Assembly (NCBI RefSeq): GCF_002563695.1
Contig: NZ_PDJI01000004.1
Span: forward strand, 3,162,001 to 3,226,000
Origin: Georgenia soli
GTDB lineage: Bacteria > Actinomycetota > Actinomycetes > Actinomycetales > Actinomycetaceae
Reading direction: 5' to 3'
Length of the DNA stretch: 64,000 nucleotides
Positions 1-8,710 of this stretch are shown here, piece by piece. A model generated the notes under the pieces. It was not told where the DNA came from, searched no databases, and saw nothing but the letters and a program-made list of their open reading frames with translations. The first letter of the stretch is position 1. Every line of letters begins with the position of its first letter. Position numbers and translations under genes: made by a program.

Positions 1-1
1 C

Positions 2-616
2 CTCCTCGTCGCCGCCTCGGTGGCGCTCGGCACCTGGGCCGTGCGCGACGCCGCGGCCACCGTCGAGGTGTACGCCGCGCGCGACGCGCTCACCCCGGGC
101 GACGTGGTCGACACGGAGTCGCTGGCCGTCCGTGAGGTGCGGCTCGGTGACGACGAGGCTCTCTACCACCTCGTCGCCGACGGCCTGCCCGACGGCGCTG
201 TCGTCACCCGCACCGTGGGTGCCGGTGAGCTGGTGCCCCGTTCCGCAGTCGGGGAGGCGGGTGCCGTCGACCTGCGTCCCGTCGTCGTCCCGCTCGGCCT
301 CGCCGTCCCGGCCGACCTGGGGCCGGGGACCGTGGTGGACCTCTGGCTCTCCCCTCCGGCCCCGGTGGGAGGGATCGGGCAGGAGGCGGCGGTCCCGGAG
401 CCGACGCTCGTCGCCGCGGAGCTCGTCGTCGCGGAGGTGGCGCGGGACGACTCTGTGCTCAGCGGCTCGACGGGGACCTCGGTCGAGCTCCTGGTCCCGA
501 GGCTCGACCTGCCCGACGTGCTCGGCGCACTCTCCTCCGACGGCCAGCTCGTGGCGGTCCCGACCTTCGTCGGCGCCGACCCCGGCGCGGCCGACGAGCA
601 GGGCGACGCCGCGTGA
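2..616 (+). CDS. SAF-domain protein (CpaB/RcpC-like), 5'-truncated
   Basis: The reading frame is open from the first bases of the window, so the true start lies upstream; the internal GTG at 20 is probably not the start. The visible N-terminus (LLVAASVALGTWAV) looks like the end of a hydrophobic membrane anchor. It is followed by a SAF-like module (roughly residues 20-75, around ALTPGDVVDTESLAVREVRL) as in CpaB/RcpC of Flp/Tad pili and flagellar FlgA-type proteins. A long Val/Pro/Leu-rich beta region follows. Its stop overlaps the start of the CpaE-like ATPase by 4 bp (GTGA), so the two are translationally coupled; CpaB and CpaE are classical Tad partners. No CpaF or pilin gene is visible, so a pilus role is inference from domain pairing. 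Confidence 0.75.
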   Translation, partial: LLVAASVALGTWAVRDAAATVEVYAARDALTPGDVVDTESLAVREVRLGDDEALYHLVADGLPDGAVVTRTVGAGELVPRSAVGEAGAVDLRPVVVPLGLAVPADLGPGTVVDLWLSPPAPVGGIGQEAAVPEPTLVAAELVVAEVARDDSVLSGSTGTSVELLVPRLDLPDVLGALSSDGQLVAVPTFVGADPGAADEQGDAA

Positions 617-2100
617 GCGTGGGGGTCCTGATCGCTCTCGACGGGGCCGTCGAGAGCGAGGTCGTGCGGCTGCTCGACGCACCGGGCTCCGGCGTGCGCG
701 TGGTGCGACGCTGCGCCGACGTGCCGGAGGTGCTCGCTGCCGCCGCGGCAGGGCTCGGGCGCATCGCCGTGCTCGACGCCGAGCTGCCGGGCGTGGACCT
801 CGCCGTCGTCTCCCGCCTGCGTGCCGCAGGCGTGCGCACCCTGATCGTGACCGCCCCGGACCAGGCGGAGCGCTGCCGCTCGCTGGGCCCAGACGTCGTC
901 GAGCCGGCGGGTGGGCCGACGGCGCTCGCGGACGCGGTGGTCTCGCTCGCCCGTCGCGGCGATGCACCGCACGACGGCGAGGCGGCGAACGGCCCGCCGG
1001 CCGCCGACAAGGCGGACCGGCGAGCTGCCGCCCGATCGGCGCAGACCGCGGCGGGCGTCGGCGTCGCCTCCGGCGAGAGTGGGACGGCGGCGGACGTGAG
1101 CGCGCGACGGGAGCACGCGGTGCCGGCTCCCGGGTCCACGCCGGACGGACCGCTGCCGGAGGGACTGCTTCGCGACGCGCCGCCACCGGGCCGCCGGGGC
1201 TCGGCCGACGAGAGCGGGACGGGAGCGCCCGGGGCGGTCGCGGACGAGCACCGGCCCGGACGGCTCGTGGTGGTCTGGGGACCGCCCGGCGCGCCGGGGC
1301 GGACGACCCTGGCGGTGACGTTGGCCGCGGAGCTCGCCGCGCTGGCCGGGACCGTGAACCTGATCGACGCGGACACCGAGGCGCCGTCCGTCACGCAGGT
1401 CCTGGGCATCCTCGACGACGCCTCGGCGGTGGCCGCCGTCGCCCGCCAGGCGCTCAACGGCAGGCTCGACCCCACGGTGCTGCGACGGTTGTGCCCGGTC
1501 GTCGACGGGAACATCCATGTCATGACCGGTCTCACCCGTGCGGACAGGTGGCGCGAGCTTCCTTCGGCGGCTCTGGAGGTGGTGTGGGACGTCGCCCGTG
1601 CCTCGGCCCCGTGGACGGTGGTCGACACCGGGGCGACCCTGGACGGCGATCCCGACGGGAGCTACGGGCCCCGGCGTCACGAGGCCACGGCGTCCGCCCT
1701 GGCGGCGGCGGACGTCGTCGTGGTCGTCGGTGCCGGCGAGCCGGTCGGCATGCGCCGGCTCGTCATGGCGCTCGGCGAGCTGGCCGACGCCGAGCTGCTG
1801 GGGCCGGGCACGACCCGCACCGTGGTGGTGAACCGGGTCCGTGCCTCGGCGGCGGGTCCGTCACCGTCCCGGTCGGTGCACGAGGCGCTCGCCCGGTTCG
1901 CGGGGGTCGGCGACGCCGTTCTCGTCCCGGACGACCGGCCCGCGCTGGACAGGGCCTTCCTGCAGGGCAGGACGCTGACGCAGGTCGCCCCGGCGTCACC
2001 CGCACGGCGTGCGGTCCAGGAGCTCGCCCACCGCCTCGCGGGCGAACGTCCGCGCCGTGCCCGACGACGGGGCGTCGGCGCGCTCCTCCGGGCCCGCTGA
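613..2100 (+). CDS. CpaE/MinD-like ATPase with pseudo-receiver N-terminus
   Basis: 495 residues. Residues 1-110 resemble a response-regulator receiver fold as in CpaE (VLDAELPGVDLAVVSRLR, then TLIVTAP). Residues 110-215 are a low-complexity Ala/Gly/Pro/Arg linker. Residues 216-495 are a SIMIBI/ParA-MinD ATPase with the phosphate-binding loop near 222-231 (GPPGAPGRTT), a VNLIDADTEAPS strand and a late WTVVDTGATLD strand. The loop departs from the deviant Walker A consensus (KGGxxGKT): the signature lysine is absent and the loop lysine is Arg. The GTG start at 613 overlaps the SAF gene by 4 bp. The family positions or regulates secretion/pilus machines at the membrane. Its assignment as CpaE-like rather than a cell-division MinD rests on the receiver domain and the SAF partner. 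Confidence 0.8.
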   Translation: MSVGVLIALDGAVESEVVRLLDAPGSGVRVVRRCADVPEVLAAAAAGLGRIAVLDAELPGVDLAVVSRLRAAGVRTLIVTAPDQAERCRSLGPDVVEPAGGPTALADAVVSLARRGDAPHDGEAANGPPAADKADRRAAARSAQTAAGVGVASGESGTAADVSARREHAVPAPGSTPDGPLPEGLLRDAPPPGRRGSADESGTGAPGAVADEHRPGRLVVVWGPPGAPGRTTLAVTLAAELAALAGTVNLIDADTEAPSVTQVLGILDDASAVAAVARQALNGRLDPTVLRRLCPVVDGNIHVMTGLTRADRWRELPSAALEVVWDVARASAPWTVVDTGATLDGDPDGSYGPRRHEATASALAAADVVVVVGAGEPVGMRRLVMALGELADAELLGPGTTRTVVVNRVRASAAGPSPSRSVHEALARFAGVGDAVLVPDDRPALDRAFLQGRTLTQVAPASPARRAVQELAHRLAGERPRRARRRGVGALLRAR

Positions 2101-2122
2101 GGCACCTGACACACTGAGCCCC

Positions 2123-2599
2123 ATGCGCCTGTACCTGCCAGCGACAGCCACGGACCTGCTCAAGAAGGACGGCCTCGCCCCGCGCTGGGCGCATGCGGTC
2201 ACGGGCGCCCTGCGCGCGGAGCTGCCCGACGAGGACGACGAGGGGCTGGAGATGGCGGCGACGCTCGCCGCCGCCGACGAGTCCGTGGGACTCATCGCCG
2301 GGGACGGTTCCGTGCCGCGCAGGGTCGTGGTGGTGGCGGACGTCCCGGACGGCGCCGTCGAGGTGCCGGAGGTTCTTGGCGAGGAGCAGCTGCCCACGGC
2401 CGTCGAGGTGGTGTCCCCGGTCGGGTGGGACCTCGTGGTCTCGCTGCACGTGGACGAGCAGGGCGCCGTGGCGGACGTCCGGGACGCCGCCGCGGGTGAC
2501 GACGACGCGCTCGAACGGGCCGCCGAGCGTGACCTGCTCTGGTACGACGTCGTCGAGCTGGACGACCTCCGCCGCGAGCTCTCGGCGGAAGCTCCGTAG
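2123..2599 (+). CDS. DUF6912 family protein
   Basis: 158 residues beginning MRLYLPATATDLL, the conserved opening of the actinobacterial DUF6912 family. The protein is acidic and soluble, with no membrane segment or recognisable catalytic motif; function unknown. The in-frame ATG at 2123 is preferred over upstream codons because the protein similarity begins there and because a -10-like CACACT lies 7 bp upstream, the spacing expected of a leaderless transcript. It follows the CpaE-like gene by 22 bp but may have its own promoter. It converges on sbcC, whose stop is 47 bp downstream. Confidence 0.8.
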   Translation: MRLYLPATATDLLKKDGLAPRWAHAVTGALRAELPDEDDEGLEMAATLAAADESVGLIAGDGSVPRRVVVVADVPDGAVEVPEVLGEEQLPTAVEVVSPVGWDLVVSLHVDEQGAVADVRDAAAGDDDALERAAERDLLWYDVVELDDLRRELSAEAP

Positions 2600-2646
2600 C
2601 GCTCGCCGCAGAGTTCAGTGGCGGTCGATGACCGTGGCGGGGCCGA

Positions 2647-5600
2647 TCAGCACCGCACCGTCAGCGTGGACGCGCCGGACGGGAGCCTGCGGACCTCGAT
2701 CCGTTCGGCGATGCGGTCCTTCAGGTCGGCGACGTGCGAGACGATGCCCACGGACCGTCCGCCCTCGCGCAGACGACCCAGCTCGCCCATCACCGCGTCG
2801 AGGGTGGCGGGGTCGAGCGAGCCGAACCCCTCGTCGACGAAAAGGGTGCCGAGCTCGACGCCCCCGGCCTCGGCGCGCACGACGTCCGCGAGCCCGAGCG
2901 CCAGGCACAGGGACACGTAGAACGTCTCGCCGCCGGAGAGGGTGTGCGGGTCGCGGGGCGCCTCGGTGACGTGGTCACGCACCCGCAGCCCGAGCCCGGC
3001 CTTGCGGGAGCGCTGCCCGCCCTCTCGCTCGTCGATGCGCTCGAGCGTGTACCGGCCGTCCGACATGAGCGCGAGGCGGTCGTTCGCCGCGGCCACCACG
3101 TCCTCGAACCGGCGCAGCAGCACGTAGGTGGCGAGGGTGGTGTCGATCGTGTTGCCGTCCCCGGCGGTGGCCAGGGCGGCGGCCCGCAGGACCGGCGCCG
3201 CACGCCTGGCCCGCTCCCCGTGCGCGGCGAGGGCGGCGAGCAGGGAGTCGGCCGCCTCACGCGCCTGGCGGCAGCGCAGCCGGGCCTCGCTCGCGGCGCC
3301 GGCCGCACGCGTCAGTGCCACCATGGCCGCCGCGTGCGCGGACTCCGCCCCGGAGACGTCGGCGATCTCCGTGCCGGTGAGCGCCGCGACGCCCGCCTCC
3401 GCCAGGCCGGCAGCCACACGGGCGACCTCGCTGCTGTGCCGCTGGAGGCGCTCGGCCAGGGCTCGCTGCGAGGACTCCGGCAGCATCGCCGCCCGTACCG
3501 CTTCCGCGTCCTCGAAGCCGCCCTGAGCGAGGGCGTCGGCCAGATGCTGCCCGGCCTCCTCCCGGGCGCCCCGGGCCGCCAGCTCCTCGCTCACCGCCTC
3601 GAGGAGCGCGCGGGCGGTCCGAGCGCGGCCCCGCAGCTCCGCGGCCCGTCCCGCGACCGACGTCGCGGAACCGCGTCCCTGGAGGCACCGTTCCTCGTCC
3701 GCAGCGAGGTGGCGTGCCAGCTGGTCCACACGCTCGTGCAGCGATGCCGCTCGGGAGCTCGCCTCGGCGAGCCGCTCCCTCAACCGGTTGGTCTCCCGGG
3801 CGTGGTCCGACAGCTCCTGCTCCAGCTGGGCATGGCGCACGATGGCGGCCTCCGCGGCGGCGAGCTCGGCCTGCGCGGCGGAGTCGCGGGAGAGCGCCTC
3901 GTCGACGTCCAGCCCGCCGGCGGCCTCCCGCAGGGCAGCGACCTTCTCGGTCAGGGACACGAGGCGGGTGCGTGCGTGGGCGAGGGCGGCGTCGGCGCGC
4001 TCGCGGACCTCGGTCGCCTCCGCGACCTCCTCGTCGCTGGCGTGCTCCGGCGTCGCACGGGCGGGCGCGGGGTGCTCGGCGGAGCCGCACACGGCGCACG
4101 GCTCGCCGGCGCGCAGACCGCCGGCGAGCTTGCCAGCCATGCCGGCGACCCAGCGGCGGCGCACCTCGTGCTCCGTGTCGAGCGCGGCCCCGGCCCGGTC
4201 GGCGGTGGTGGCGACGGCGTGCTCGGCCTCGACGAGCTCGTCGGCGGCCGCGGCGGCGTGCCGGGCGGCAGCGAGGCGTTCGCCCGCGCGACGCTTCTCC
4301 GTCAGGGCGCGTTCGCGTCGCACCCCGGCGTCCCGGTACTGGTCCAGGGCCTCCTCAAGGGCCTCCTGGCCGGCCGGCCTGGCGGCCAGCGTCCCCTCCA
4401 GCTCCCCGATGACGCCGGTGGCGGCGGCCGCCTCGGCGCGCGCGGTCTCGAGCTCGGTCCGGCGGCGGGGGAGGGCCGCCTCGACCTCCACGAGCTCGGC
4501 GAGCGCGCCGAGCTGGCCGGTGGCGTCGTCGTGCACGGTGCGCAGTGCGTCGGGGTCGCCGAGCTCGGCCAGATCGGTCAGCCCGGCGGTGCGTGCCTGC
4601 TCCAGCTGGCTCTCGCGCTCTGCCGTCGCCCGTGCCAGCCGGTCGACGGCACGCTCGTGCTGGTCGAGCACCGGCATCACGGAGGCCGCGCGGCGTGCTC
4701 GCTCCAGCTTCTCGGTGGCCGCCTGCACCGCGGGTTGGGCCTTCCGGTGAGCCTGCTCCTCGTCCAGAAGCGTCCGCCGTCGCTCGAGCCGGCTCGCGAG
4801 GTCTCGCGCCGCGTCCAGCAGCGACCGGGCCGTCGTCTCGGCAGCGGCCGCCGACTCCCGCGCCTCCTCGGCGCGGGTCGCCCGGGCCTCCGCCCGCGCG
4901 CAGACGTCCTCGGTGATCGTGCTGAGCGCCGCGTCGTCGAGGTGAGTCGCTGCGTCGAGCAGCGCCTCCCGGTCCGCGGTGTCGGCGATGGCGTCCGCGG
5001 TGACGCCGTCCTCGGTGCCGATGCCGGTGCCGGTGCCCGTGCCGTCCGCAGGAGCCGTCGCGGTGGGGGTGGCGTCGTCGTCGGCGGCCGGGGCAGACGT
5101 CTCGGTGGCGGGGTCGAGGCACGTGGCGAAGGCGGACGCCGCGGCGCTGACCTCCGAGGTGGCCCGGTCCAGGTCGGCCCTGGCGCCGCGGGCCATCTCG
5201 GCGAGCCGTTTCTGGAGGCGGTCGTAGATCTCGGTGCCGAAGACGTCCTGCAGCACGGCGCGCCGGTCCTCCGGCCTCGCCCGCAGGAACGAGGCGAACT
5301 GCCCCTGCGGCAGCACCACCGTCTGGGTGAACTGGGAACGGTCCAGCACCACGATGCGGCCGAGCTCGGTGCCGACCTCCTGGACCTGGGCGGAGACCGG
5401 CTCGCCCTCGTCCTCGACCGTGCTGAGGCGCCAGAGCTTCGCCCGCGCGTTCTGGGTGGTCGTGCCGCCCCCGCGCCGCTTGGGCCGCTCGAACCTGGGG
5501 GAGCGCCACACGCGGTAGATGCCCGCGCCGGTGGAGAACGTGAGCTCGACGTAGGGCTCGACCTCCGGCGCCGCGTGGTCGGAGTGCAGGCGGTCGTCCG

Positions 5601-5784
5601 AGGACTCCCCGCCGGCCACCGTGCCGTAGAGCGCGAAGACGACAGCGTCGATGATGGTGGACTTCCCCGCGCCCGTCGGGCCCTCGAGGAGGAAGAGCCC
5701 TCCCGCGGACAGGGAGTCGAAGTCGATGGTGTGCCGGTCCGGGAACGGCCCGACGGCCTGGAGGGTCAGCCGGTGGATACGCAT
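2647..5784 (-). CDS. sbcC: SbcC, ATPase subunit of SbcCD nuclease
   Basis: 1045 residues, typical for SbcC/Rad50. N-terminal ATPase half with Walker A GPTGAGKSTIIDA (about 34-46). Long Ala/Glu/Arg-rich coiled-coil arms surround a zinc hook CAVC near residue 560. The C-terminal half carries the ABC signature LSGGET near 948 and Walker B LFVDEGFGSLD near 978. With SbcD it clamps DNA and drives ATP-dependent cleavage of hairpins and protein-blocked ends. The ATG at 5784 shares one base with the sbcD stop (TGATG), so it is coupled to sbcD. A low-complexity insertion rich in Gly-Thr and Asp/Ala sits at about residues 230-270 in the first coiled-coil arm (DNA about 4975-5095), probably a linker. 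Confidence 0.96.
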   Translation of the reverse strand: MRIHRLTLQAVGPFPDRHTIDFDSLSAGGLFLLEGPTGAGKSTIIDAVVFALYGTVAGGESSDDRLHSDHAAPEVEPYVELTFSTGAGIYRVWRSPRFERPKRRGGGTTTQNARAKLWRLSTVEDEGEPVSAQVQEVGTELGRIVVLDRSQFTQTVVLPQGQFASFLRARPEDRRAVLQDVFGTEIYDRLQKRLAEMARGARADLDRATSEVSAAASAFATCLDPATETSAPAADDDATPTATAPADGTGTGTGIGTEDGVTADAIADTADREALLDAATHLDDAALSTITEDVCARAEARATRAEEARESAAAAETTARSLLDAARDLASRLERRRTLLDEEQAHRKAQPAVQAATEKLERARRAASVMPVLDQHERAVDRLARATAERESQLEQARTAGLTDLAELGDPDALRTVHDDATGQLGALAELVEVEAALPRRRTELETARAEAAAATGVIGELEGTLAARPAGQEALEEALDQYRDAGVRRERALTEKRRAGERLAAARHAAAAADELVEAEHAVATTADRAGAALDTEHEVRRRWVAGMAGKLAGGLRAGEPCAVCGSAEHPAPARATPEHASDEEVAEATEVRERADAALAHARTRLVSLTEKVAALREAAGGLDVDEALSRDSAAQAELAAAEAAIVRHAQLEQELSDHARETNRLRERLAEASSRAASLHERVDQLARHLAADEERCLQGRGSATSVAGRAAELRGRARTARALLEAVSEELAARGAREEAGQHLADALAQGGFEDAEAVRAAMLPESSQRALAERLQRHSSEVARVAAGLAEAGVAALTGTEIADVSGAESAHAAAMVALTRAAGAASEARLRCRQAREAADSLLAALAAHGERARRAAPVLRAAALATAGDGNTIDTTLATYVLLRRFEDVVAAANDRLALMSDGRYTLERIDEREGGQRSRKAGLGLRVRDHVTEAPRDPHTLSGGETFYVSLCLALGLADVVRAEAGGVELGTLFVDEGFGSLDPATLDAVMGELGRLREGGRSVGIVSHVADLKDRIAERIEVRRLPSGASTLTVRC

Positions 5785-6989
5785 CAGGCGCTCCTCTGGT
5801 CGGCGAGCACGGACTCGTACGCGTCCCGGAGCACCGCGAGCTCGTCCGGACCGGCCGGGCGTCCGCCGGCGGCCTCCAGGAACTGGGCGGCCACCTCGAG
5901 CGGATCCTGCTGCGGACCGACGGCGGAGGCTGCCGCCCGCTCGGCCGATCGCGCCGGGGCGTGCTGGACGACGAGGGCGTGGGGAAAGCGCCTGGAGACC
6001 TGCGCCCACATCTGCGCCGGCCGCACGTCGTCGGTGACGGTCACGCGCAGCCAGTGGTCGGTGAGGTGGTCGAAGGCGCAACCGAGGAGCTCCTCGAGCG
6101 TGCCGGTCGCGTCGGCGAGCCGGCGTGCCACGGGTGCGTCGACGAGTTCGACGCCGCGCACGCCGTCCGGCCCGAGATCGACCAGAGCCGTCGACTTGCG
6201 GTGGCGCGCCTCCGAGAAGGAGAAGGCCAGCGGGGACCCGGCGTACCGCATCACCGGGTCCGCACCCTCCCGACCGACCCGCTGCGGGCCGTGGAGGTGG
6301 CCGAGGGCGACGTAGTCGAGGAGGTCCGGCGCGCCGAAGACCCCGGACGGGACCTGGTCGACGCCGCCGACGCGGATGTCCCGCTCGGACTCGCTCGCCG
6401 CGCCACCGGTCACGAAGGCGTGGGCGACGAGGACGGCCGGGACGCGGGTGTCGGCGTCGGCGCGCCGCCGGGTCAGGTCGGCCTGCACCCCGCGCAGCGC
6501 CGCGGCGGTCACCGCCTCGTGGGAACGGGCCGGGCGGACCGGTGACCCGTCCTCGCCCTTCTCGGTCAGCGCCGCCCTGGTCAGGTCGGGGTCCAGGTAG
6601 GGCAGGGCGTAGACGAGGGCGCCTACGCCGCCGTCACGGTCGGGCAGCCGGATGGGGTCGGCGACGGCGGTGACGCGGGAGCGGACAGCAAGACGGTCGC
6701 GGAACATCGTGGCGCCGAAGCCGAGCCGGGCGGCGGAGTCGTGGTTGCCCGGCGTGATGACCACGTGCGTGTGCTCGGTGAGCCGCGCGAGCGTCTCGGA
6801 CAGCAGCTCCACCGAGTCGACCGGGGGGATCGCGCGGTCGTAGACGTCTCCCGCCACCAGCACGGCGTCCACTCGCTCTGCACGCACCAGCTCGACGAGG
6901 TGGTCGAGGAACGTGGCGTGGTGTTCCGTGAGGTCCACCCCGTGCAGCGTCCGGCCCAGGTGCCAGTCCGAGGTGTGCAGGATCCGCAT
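5784..6989 (-). CDS. sbcD: SbcD, exonuclease subunit of SbcCD
   Basis: 401 residues, a calcineurin-like metallophosphoesterase. Metal ligands are visible in order: HTSDWHLG (residues 5-12), AGDVYDRAIP (about 48), ITPGNHDSA (about 84) and a later GHLHGPQ. It is the Mn-dependent nuclease partner of SbcC. Start chosen at the ATG at 6989: MRILHTSDWH is the family's usual N-terminus, and TACGTT (6997-7002, minus strand) ends 7 bp before it with no Shine-Dalgarno, suggesting a leaderless message. The longer upstream frame is rejected. sbcD-sbcC form a two-gene operon. Confidence 0.96.
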   Translation of the reverse strand: MRILHTSDWHLGRTLHGVDLTEHHATFLDHLVELVRAERVDAVLVAGDVYDRAIPPVDSVELLSETLARLTEHTHVVITPGNHDSAARLGFGATMFRDRLAVRSRVTAVADPIRLPDRDGGVGALVYALPYLDPDLTRAALTEKGEDGSPVRPARSHEAVTAAALRGVQADLTRRRADADTRVPAVLVAHAFVTGGAASESERDIRVGGVDQVPSGVFGAPDLLDYVALGHLHGPQRVGREGADPVMRYAGSPLAFSFSEARHRKSTALVDLGPDGVRGVELVDAPVARRLADATGTLEELLGCAFDHLTDHWLRVTVTDDVRPAQMWAQVSRRFPHALVVQHAPARSAERAAASAVGPQQDPLEVAAQFLEAAGGRPAGPDELAVLRDAYESVLADQRSA

Positions 6990-7063
6990 GCGAGCGAACG
7001 TATCCCCGCGCACCGACATCGCCCGGGACCCTGTGGACGCGTGCCGCTCACAGCTGGGTCCCG

Positions 7064-7648
7064 TCAGTCTGTGGACGCCGTCCGCGGACGACGGCGCAGC
7101 AGCCGCTGCCACCAGGACGGACGTGGCGGCCCAAGGTCGCCGTGGGCCGTCACCGGCCCGGACCCGCGGTCACCGTGCGGTTCCGTCCGGGGCTCCGCCG
7201 TCGCCCGGTCCTGCGCCGGAGAGGCCAGCTCCTCGCCGCCTGCCGGGCCGCGGGCGGCCCGCCAGGCGGCGACGACCGCCTCCGGGTCTGCGGGCGCCAC
7301 GGGGATCACCGGTCCGGTCGGGGTGCGGATCCAGGCTGCGACCCGGAGGTTCACGTCGCGAACGGCCTCCCGCACGGCGTCCTCCGTCGGCAGGTCGCGG
7401 ACCACCTCCGGCAGCTCCGCGACCTCCTTGCGGAGGAGCAGCGCGGGCGGCAGGAGCGCGTCGGCGGGAAGCCCCTCGTCGCGGATCTTCTGCCGCACCC
7501 ACCAGTCCTCGTCCAGAGGCGCGTCGACGCCGCGCAACGGTTTCCCGGCACCGGGGAGGTCGTCGAACTCGCCGCGCTCCTGGGCGGCCCGGATGAGCTG
7601 GTCGACCCAGTTGCCGACCGGCAGGTCCGCGGGTTTCCGCTCCGTCAT
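7064..7648 (-). CDS. DUF1992 domain protein
   Basis: 194 residues. The DUF1992 core (also found in vertebrate DNAJC28) occupies the N-terminal half: WVDQLIRAAQERGEFDDLPG, GAGKPL and DEDWWVRQKIRDE. The C-terminal third is Pro/Arg/Gly-rich and ends with a basic tryptophan-containing segment (SWWQRLLRRRPR) that could touch membrane or nucleic acid. Molecular function unknown. Two ATGs are possible, 7657 and 7648. The inner one is preferred because a -10-like GACAAT (7656-7661, minus) lies 7 bp upstream, matching the leaderless pattern seen elsewhere in the window. Confidence 0.82.
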   Translation of the reverse strand: MTERKPADLPVGNWVDQLIRAAQERGEFDDLPGAGKPLRGVDAPLDEDWWVRQKIRDEGLPADALLPPALLLRKEVAELPEVVRDLPTEDAVREAVRDVNLRVAAWIRTPTGPVIPVAPADPEAVVAAWRAARGPAGGEELASPAQDRATAEPRTEPHGDRGSGPVTAHGDLGPPRPSWWQRLLRRRPRTASTD

Positions 7649-7708
7649 CGCCACCATTGTCGGTGAGGTGCCGCGCCGGTGCGAGGGCGGGCGCGCGGGC
7701 GTCCGGCG

Positions 7709-8515
7709 TCAGTCCTGCTGGGAGGCGAGCTGGGCGAGCACCGCGTCGTGCAGCAGGGAGTTGGTCACCACCGCGTTGCCGCCCCAGGGGCCGTCTGCGC
7801 CGTCGAGGCTGGTGAACCGGCCACCCGCCTCCGTCACGATCGGGACGAGGGCGGCCATGTCGTAGAGCTCGAGCTCCGGCTCGCAGGCGATGTCGACCGC
7901 ACCCTCGGCCACGAGCATGTAGGACCAGAAGTCCCCGTAGGCGCGGGTGCGCCAGACCTGCTGCGCCAGCCCGAGGAACGAGCGGAGCGAGCCGCGCTCG
8001 GCCCAGCCGTCCAGGCTGGAGTAGCTCAGTGAGGCGTCGGCGAGGTCCGAGACGCCGGAGACGTGGAGCTGGCGGGCCGCGGAGAGCGACCTGCCCGTCC
8101 ACGCGCCGGACCCCTTGGCGGCCCACCACCGCCTGCCCAGGGCCGGGGCGGAGACGACGCCGAGCACCACCTCGCCGTCCTCGACCAGCCCGATGAGCGT
8201 GGCCCACACGGGCACGCCGCGGACGAAGTTCTTGGTGCCGTCGATGGGGTCGATCACCCACTGCCGCTGCGAGTGCCCCGTGGTGCCGAACTCCTCGCCG
8301 AGCACGGAGTCGCGCGGGCGGGTCCGGGCGAGCTGCGCGCGGACGATCTCCTCGGCGCTGCGGTCGGCGTCGGAGACCGGTGTGAGGTCGGGCTTGGTCT
8401 CAATGCGGAGGTCCTGCGCGCCGAAGCGGGACATGGTCTGGCCGTCGACCTGGTCGGCGACCACGTGCGCGAGGCGCAGGTCGTCGGTGTAGCGGCTTGC
8501 GCCCTGGACAGTCAT
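7709..8515 (-). CDS. hisN: Inositol-phosphatase-family histidinol-phosphatase (HisN-type)
   Basis: 268 residues of the Mg-dependent IMPase superfamily. Metal/substrate motifs: [31 protein letters not shown] and the late [16 protein letters not shown] (the usual WD is YD). Actinobacteria use this family for L-histidinol-phosphate hydrolysis, and the sequence looks closer to HisN than to inositol-1-phosphatases, though substrate cannot be proven from sequence. Start at the ATG 8515: upstream codons belong to a repeat-containing spacer, and TAGGTT (8523-8528, minus) ends 7 bp before it, so leaderless initiation is likely. It lies downstream of rsgA across a tandem-repeat spacer. Confidence 0.86.
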   Translation of the reverse strand: MTVQGASRYTDDLRLAHVVADQVDGQTMSRFGAQDLRIETKPDLTPVSDADRSAEEIVRAQLARTRPRDSVLGEEFGTTGHSQRQWVIDPIDGTKNFVRGVPVWATLIGLVEDGEVVLGVVSAPALGRRWWAAKGSGAWTGRSLSAARQLHVSGVSDLADASLSYSSLDGWAERGSLRSFLGLAQQVWRTRAYGDFWSYMLVAEGAVDIACEPELELYDMAALVPIVTEAGGRFTSLDGADGPWGGNAVVTNSLLHDAVLAQLASQQD

Positions 8516-8585
8516 GCTCGGCAACCTATCGCGGGCCGGGTGGGAGCCCGGGCACCGACGCGACCTGCTGCCCCACCCGTCGTTC

Positions 8586-8699
8586 TGCGGAGAACATGAG
8601 GACTCGGGGAGAACTTGACGCCTCGCGGAGAAGTTGACCACTCGGGGGGAAGTTGACCACTCGGGGAGGAACTGACGACTCGGGGAGAAGGTGACGACT
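8586..8699. repeat. Six tandem copies of a 19-bp repeat
   Basis: Six uninterrupted 19-bp units start at 8586, 8605, 8624, 8643, 8662 and 8681, followed by a decayed partial copy from 8700. Consensus is cggggagaagttgacgact; adjacent copies differ at about 2-5 positions. The array fills the spacer between rsgA (stop 8711) and hisN (start 8515). Nineteen is not a multiple of three and the array is non-coding. There are no spacers, so it is not CRISPR. Function unknown. Confidence 0.9.
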
Positions 8700-8710
8700 C
8701 GCGCCCGAGA

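Noticed and set aside
5784..7112. Longer sbcD start at 7112
   Set aside because: The extra 41 residues have no family match, and the TACGTT element plus the canonical MRILHTSDWH place the start at 6989.
8586..8699. CRISPR-like array
   Set aside because: Repeats are contiguous with no spacers and too short; no cas gene is present. The same holds for the arrays at 38317, 40309 and 42874.
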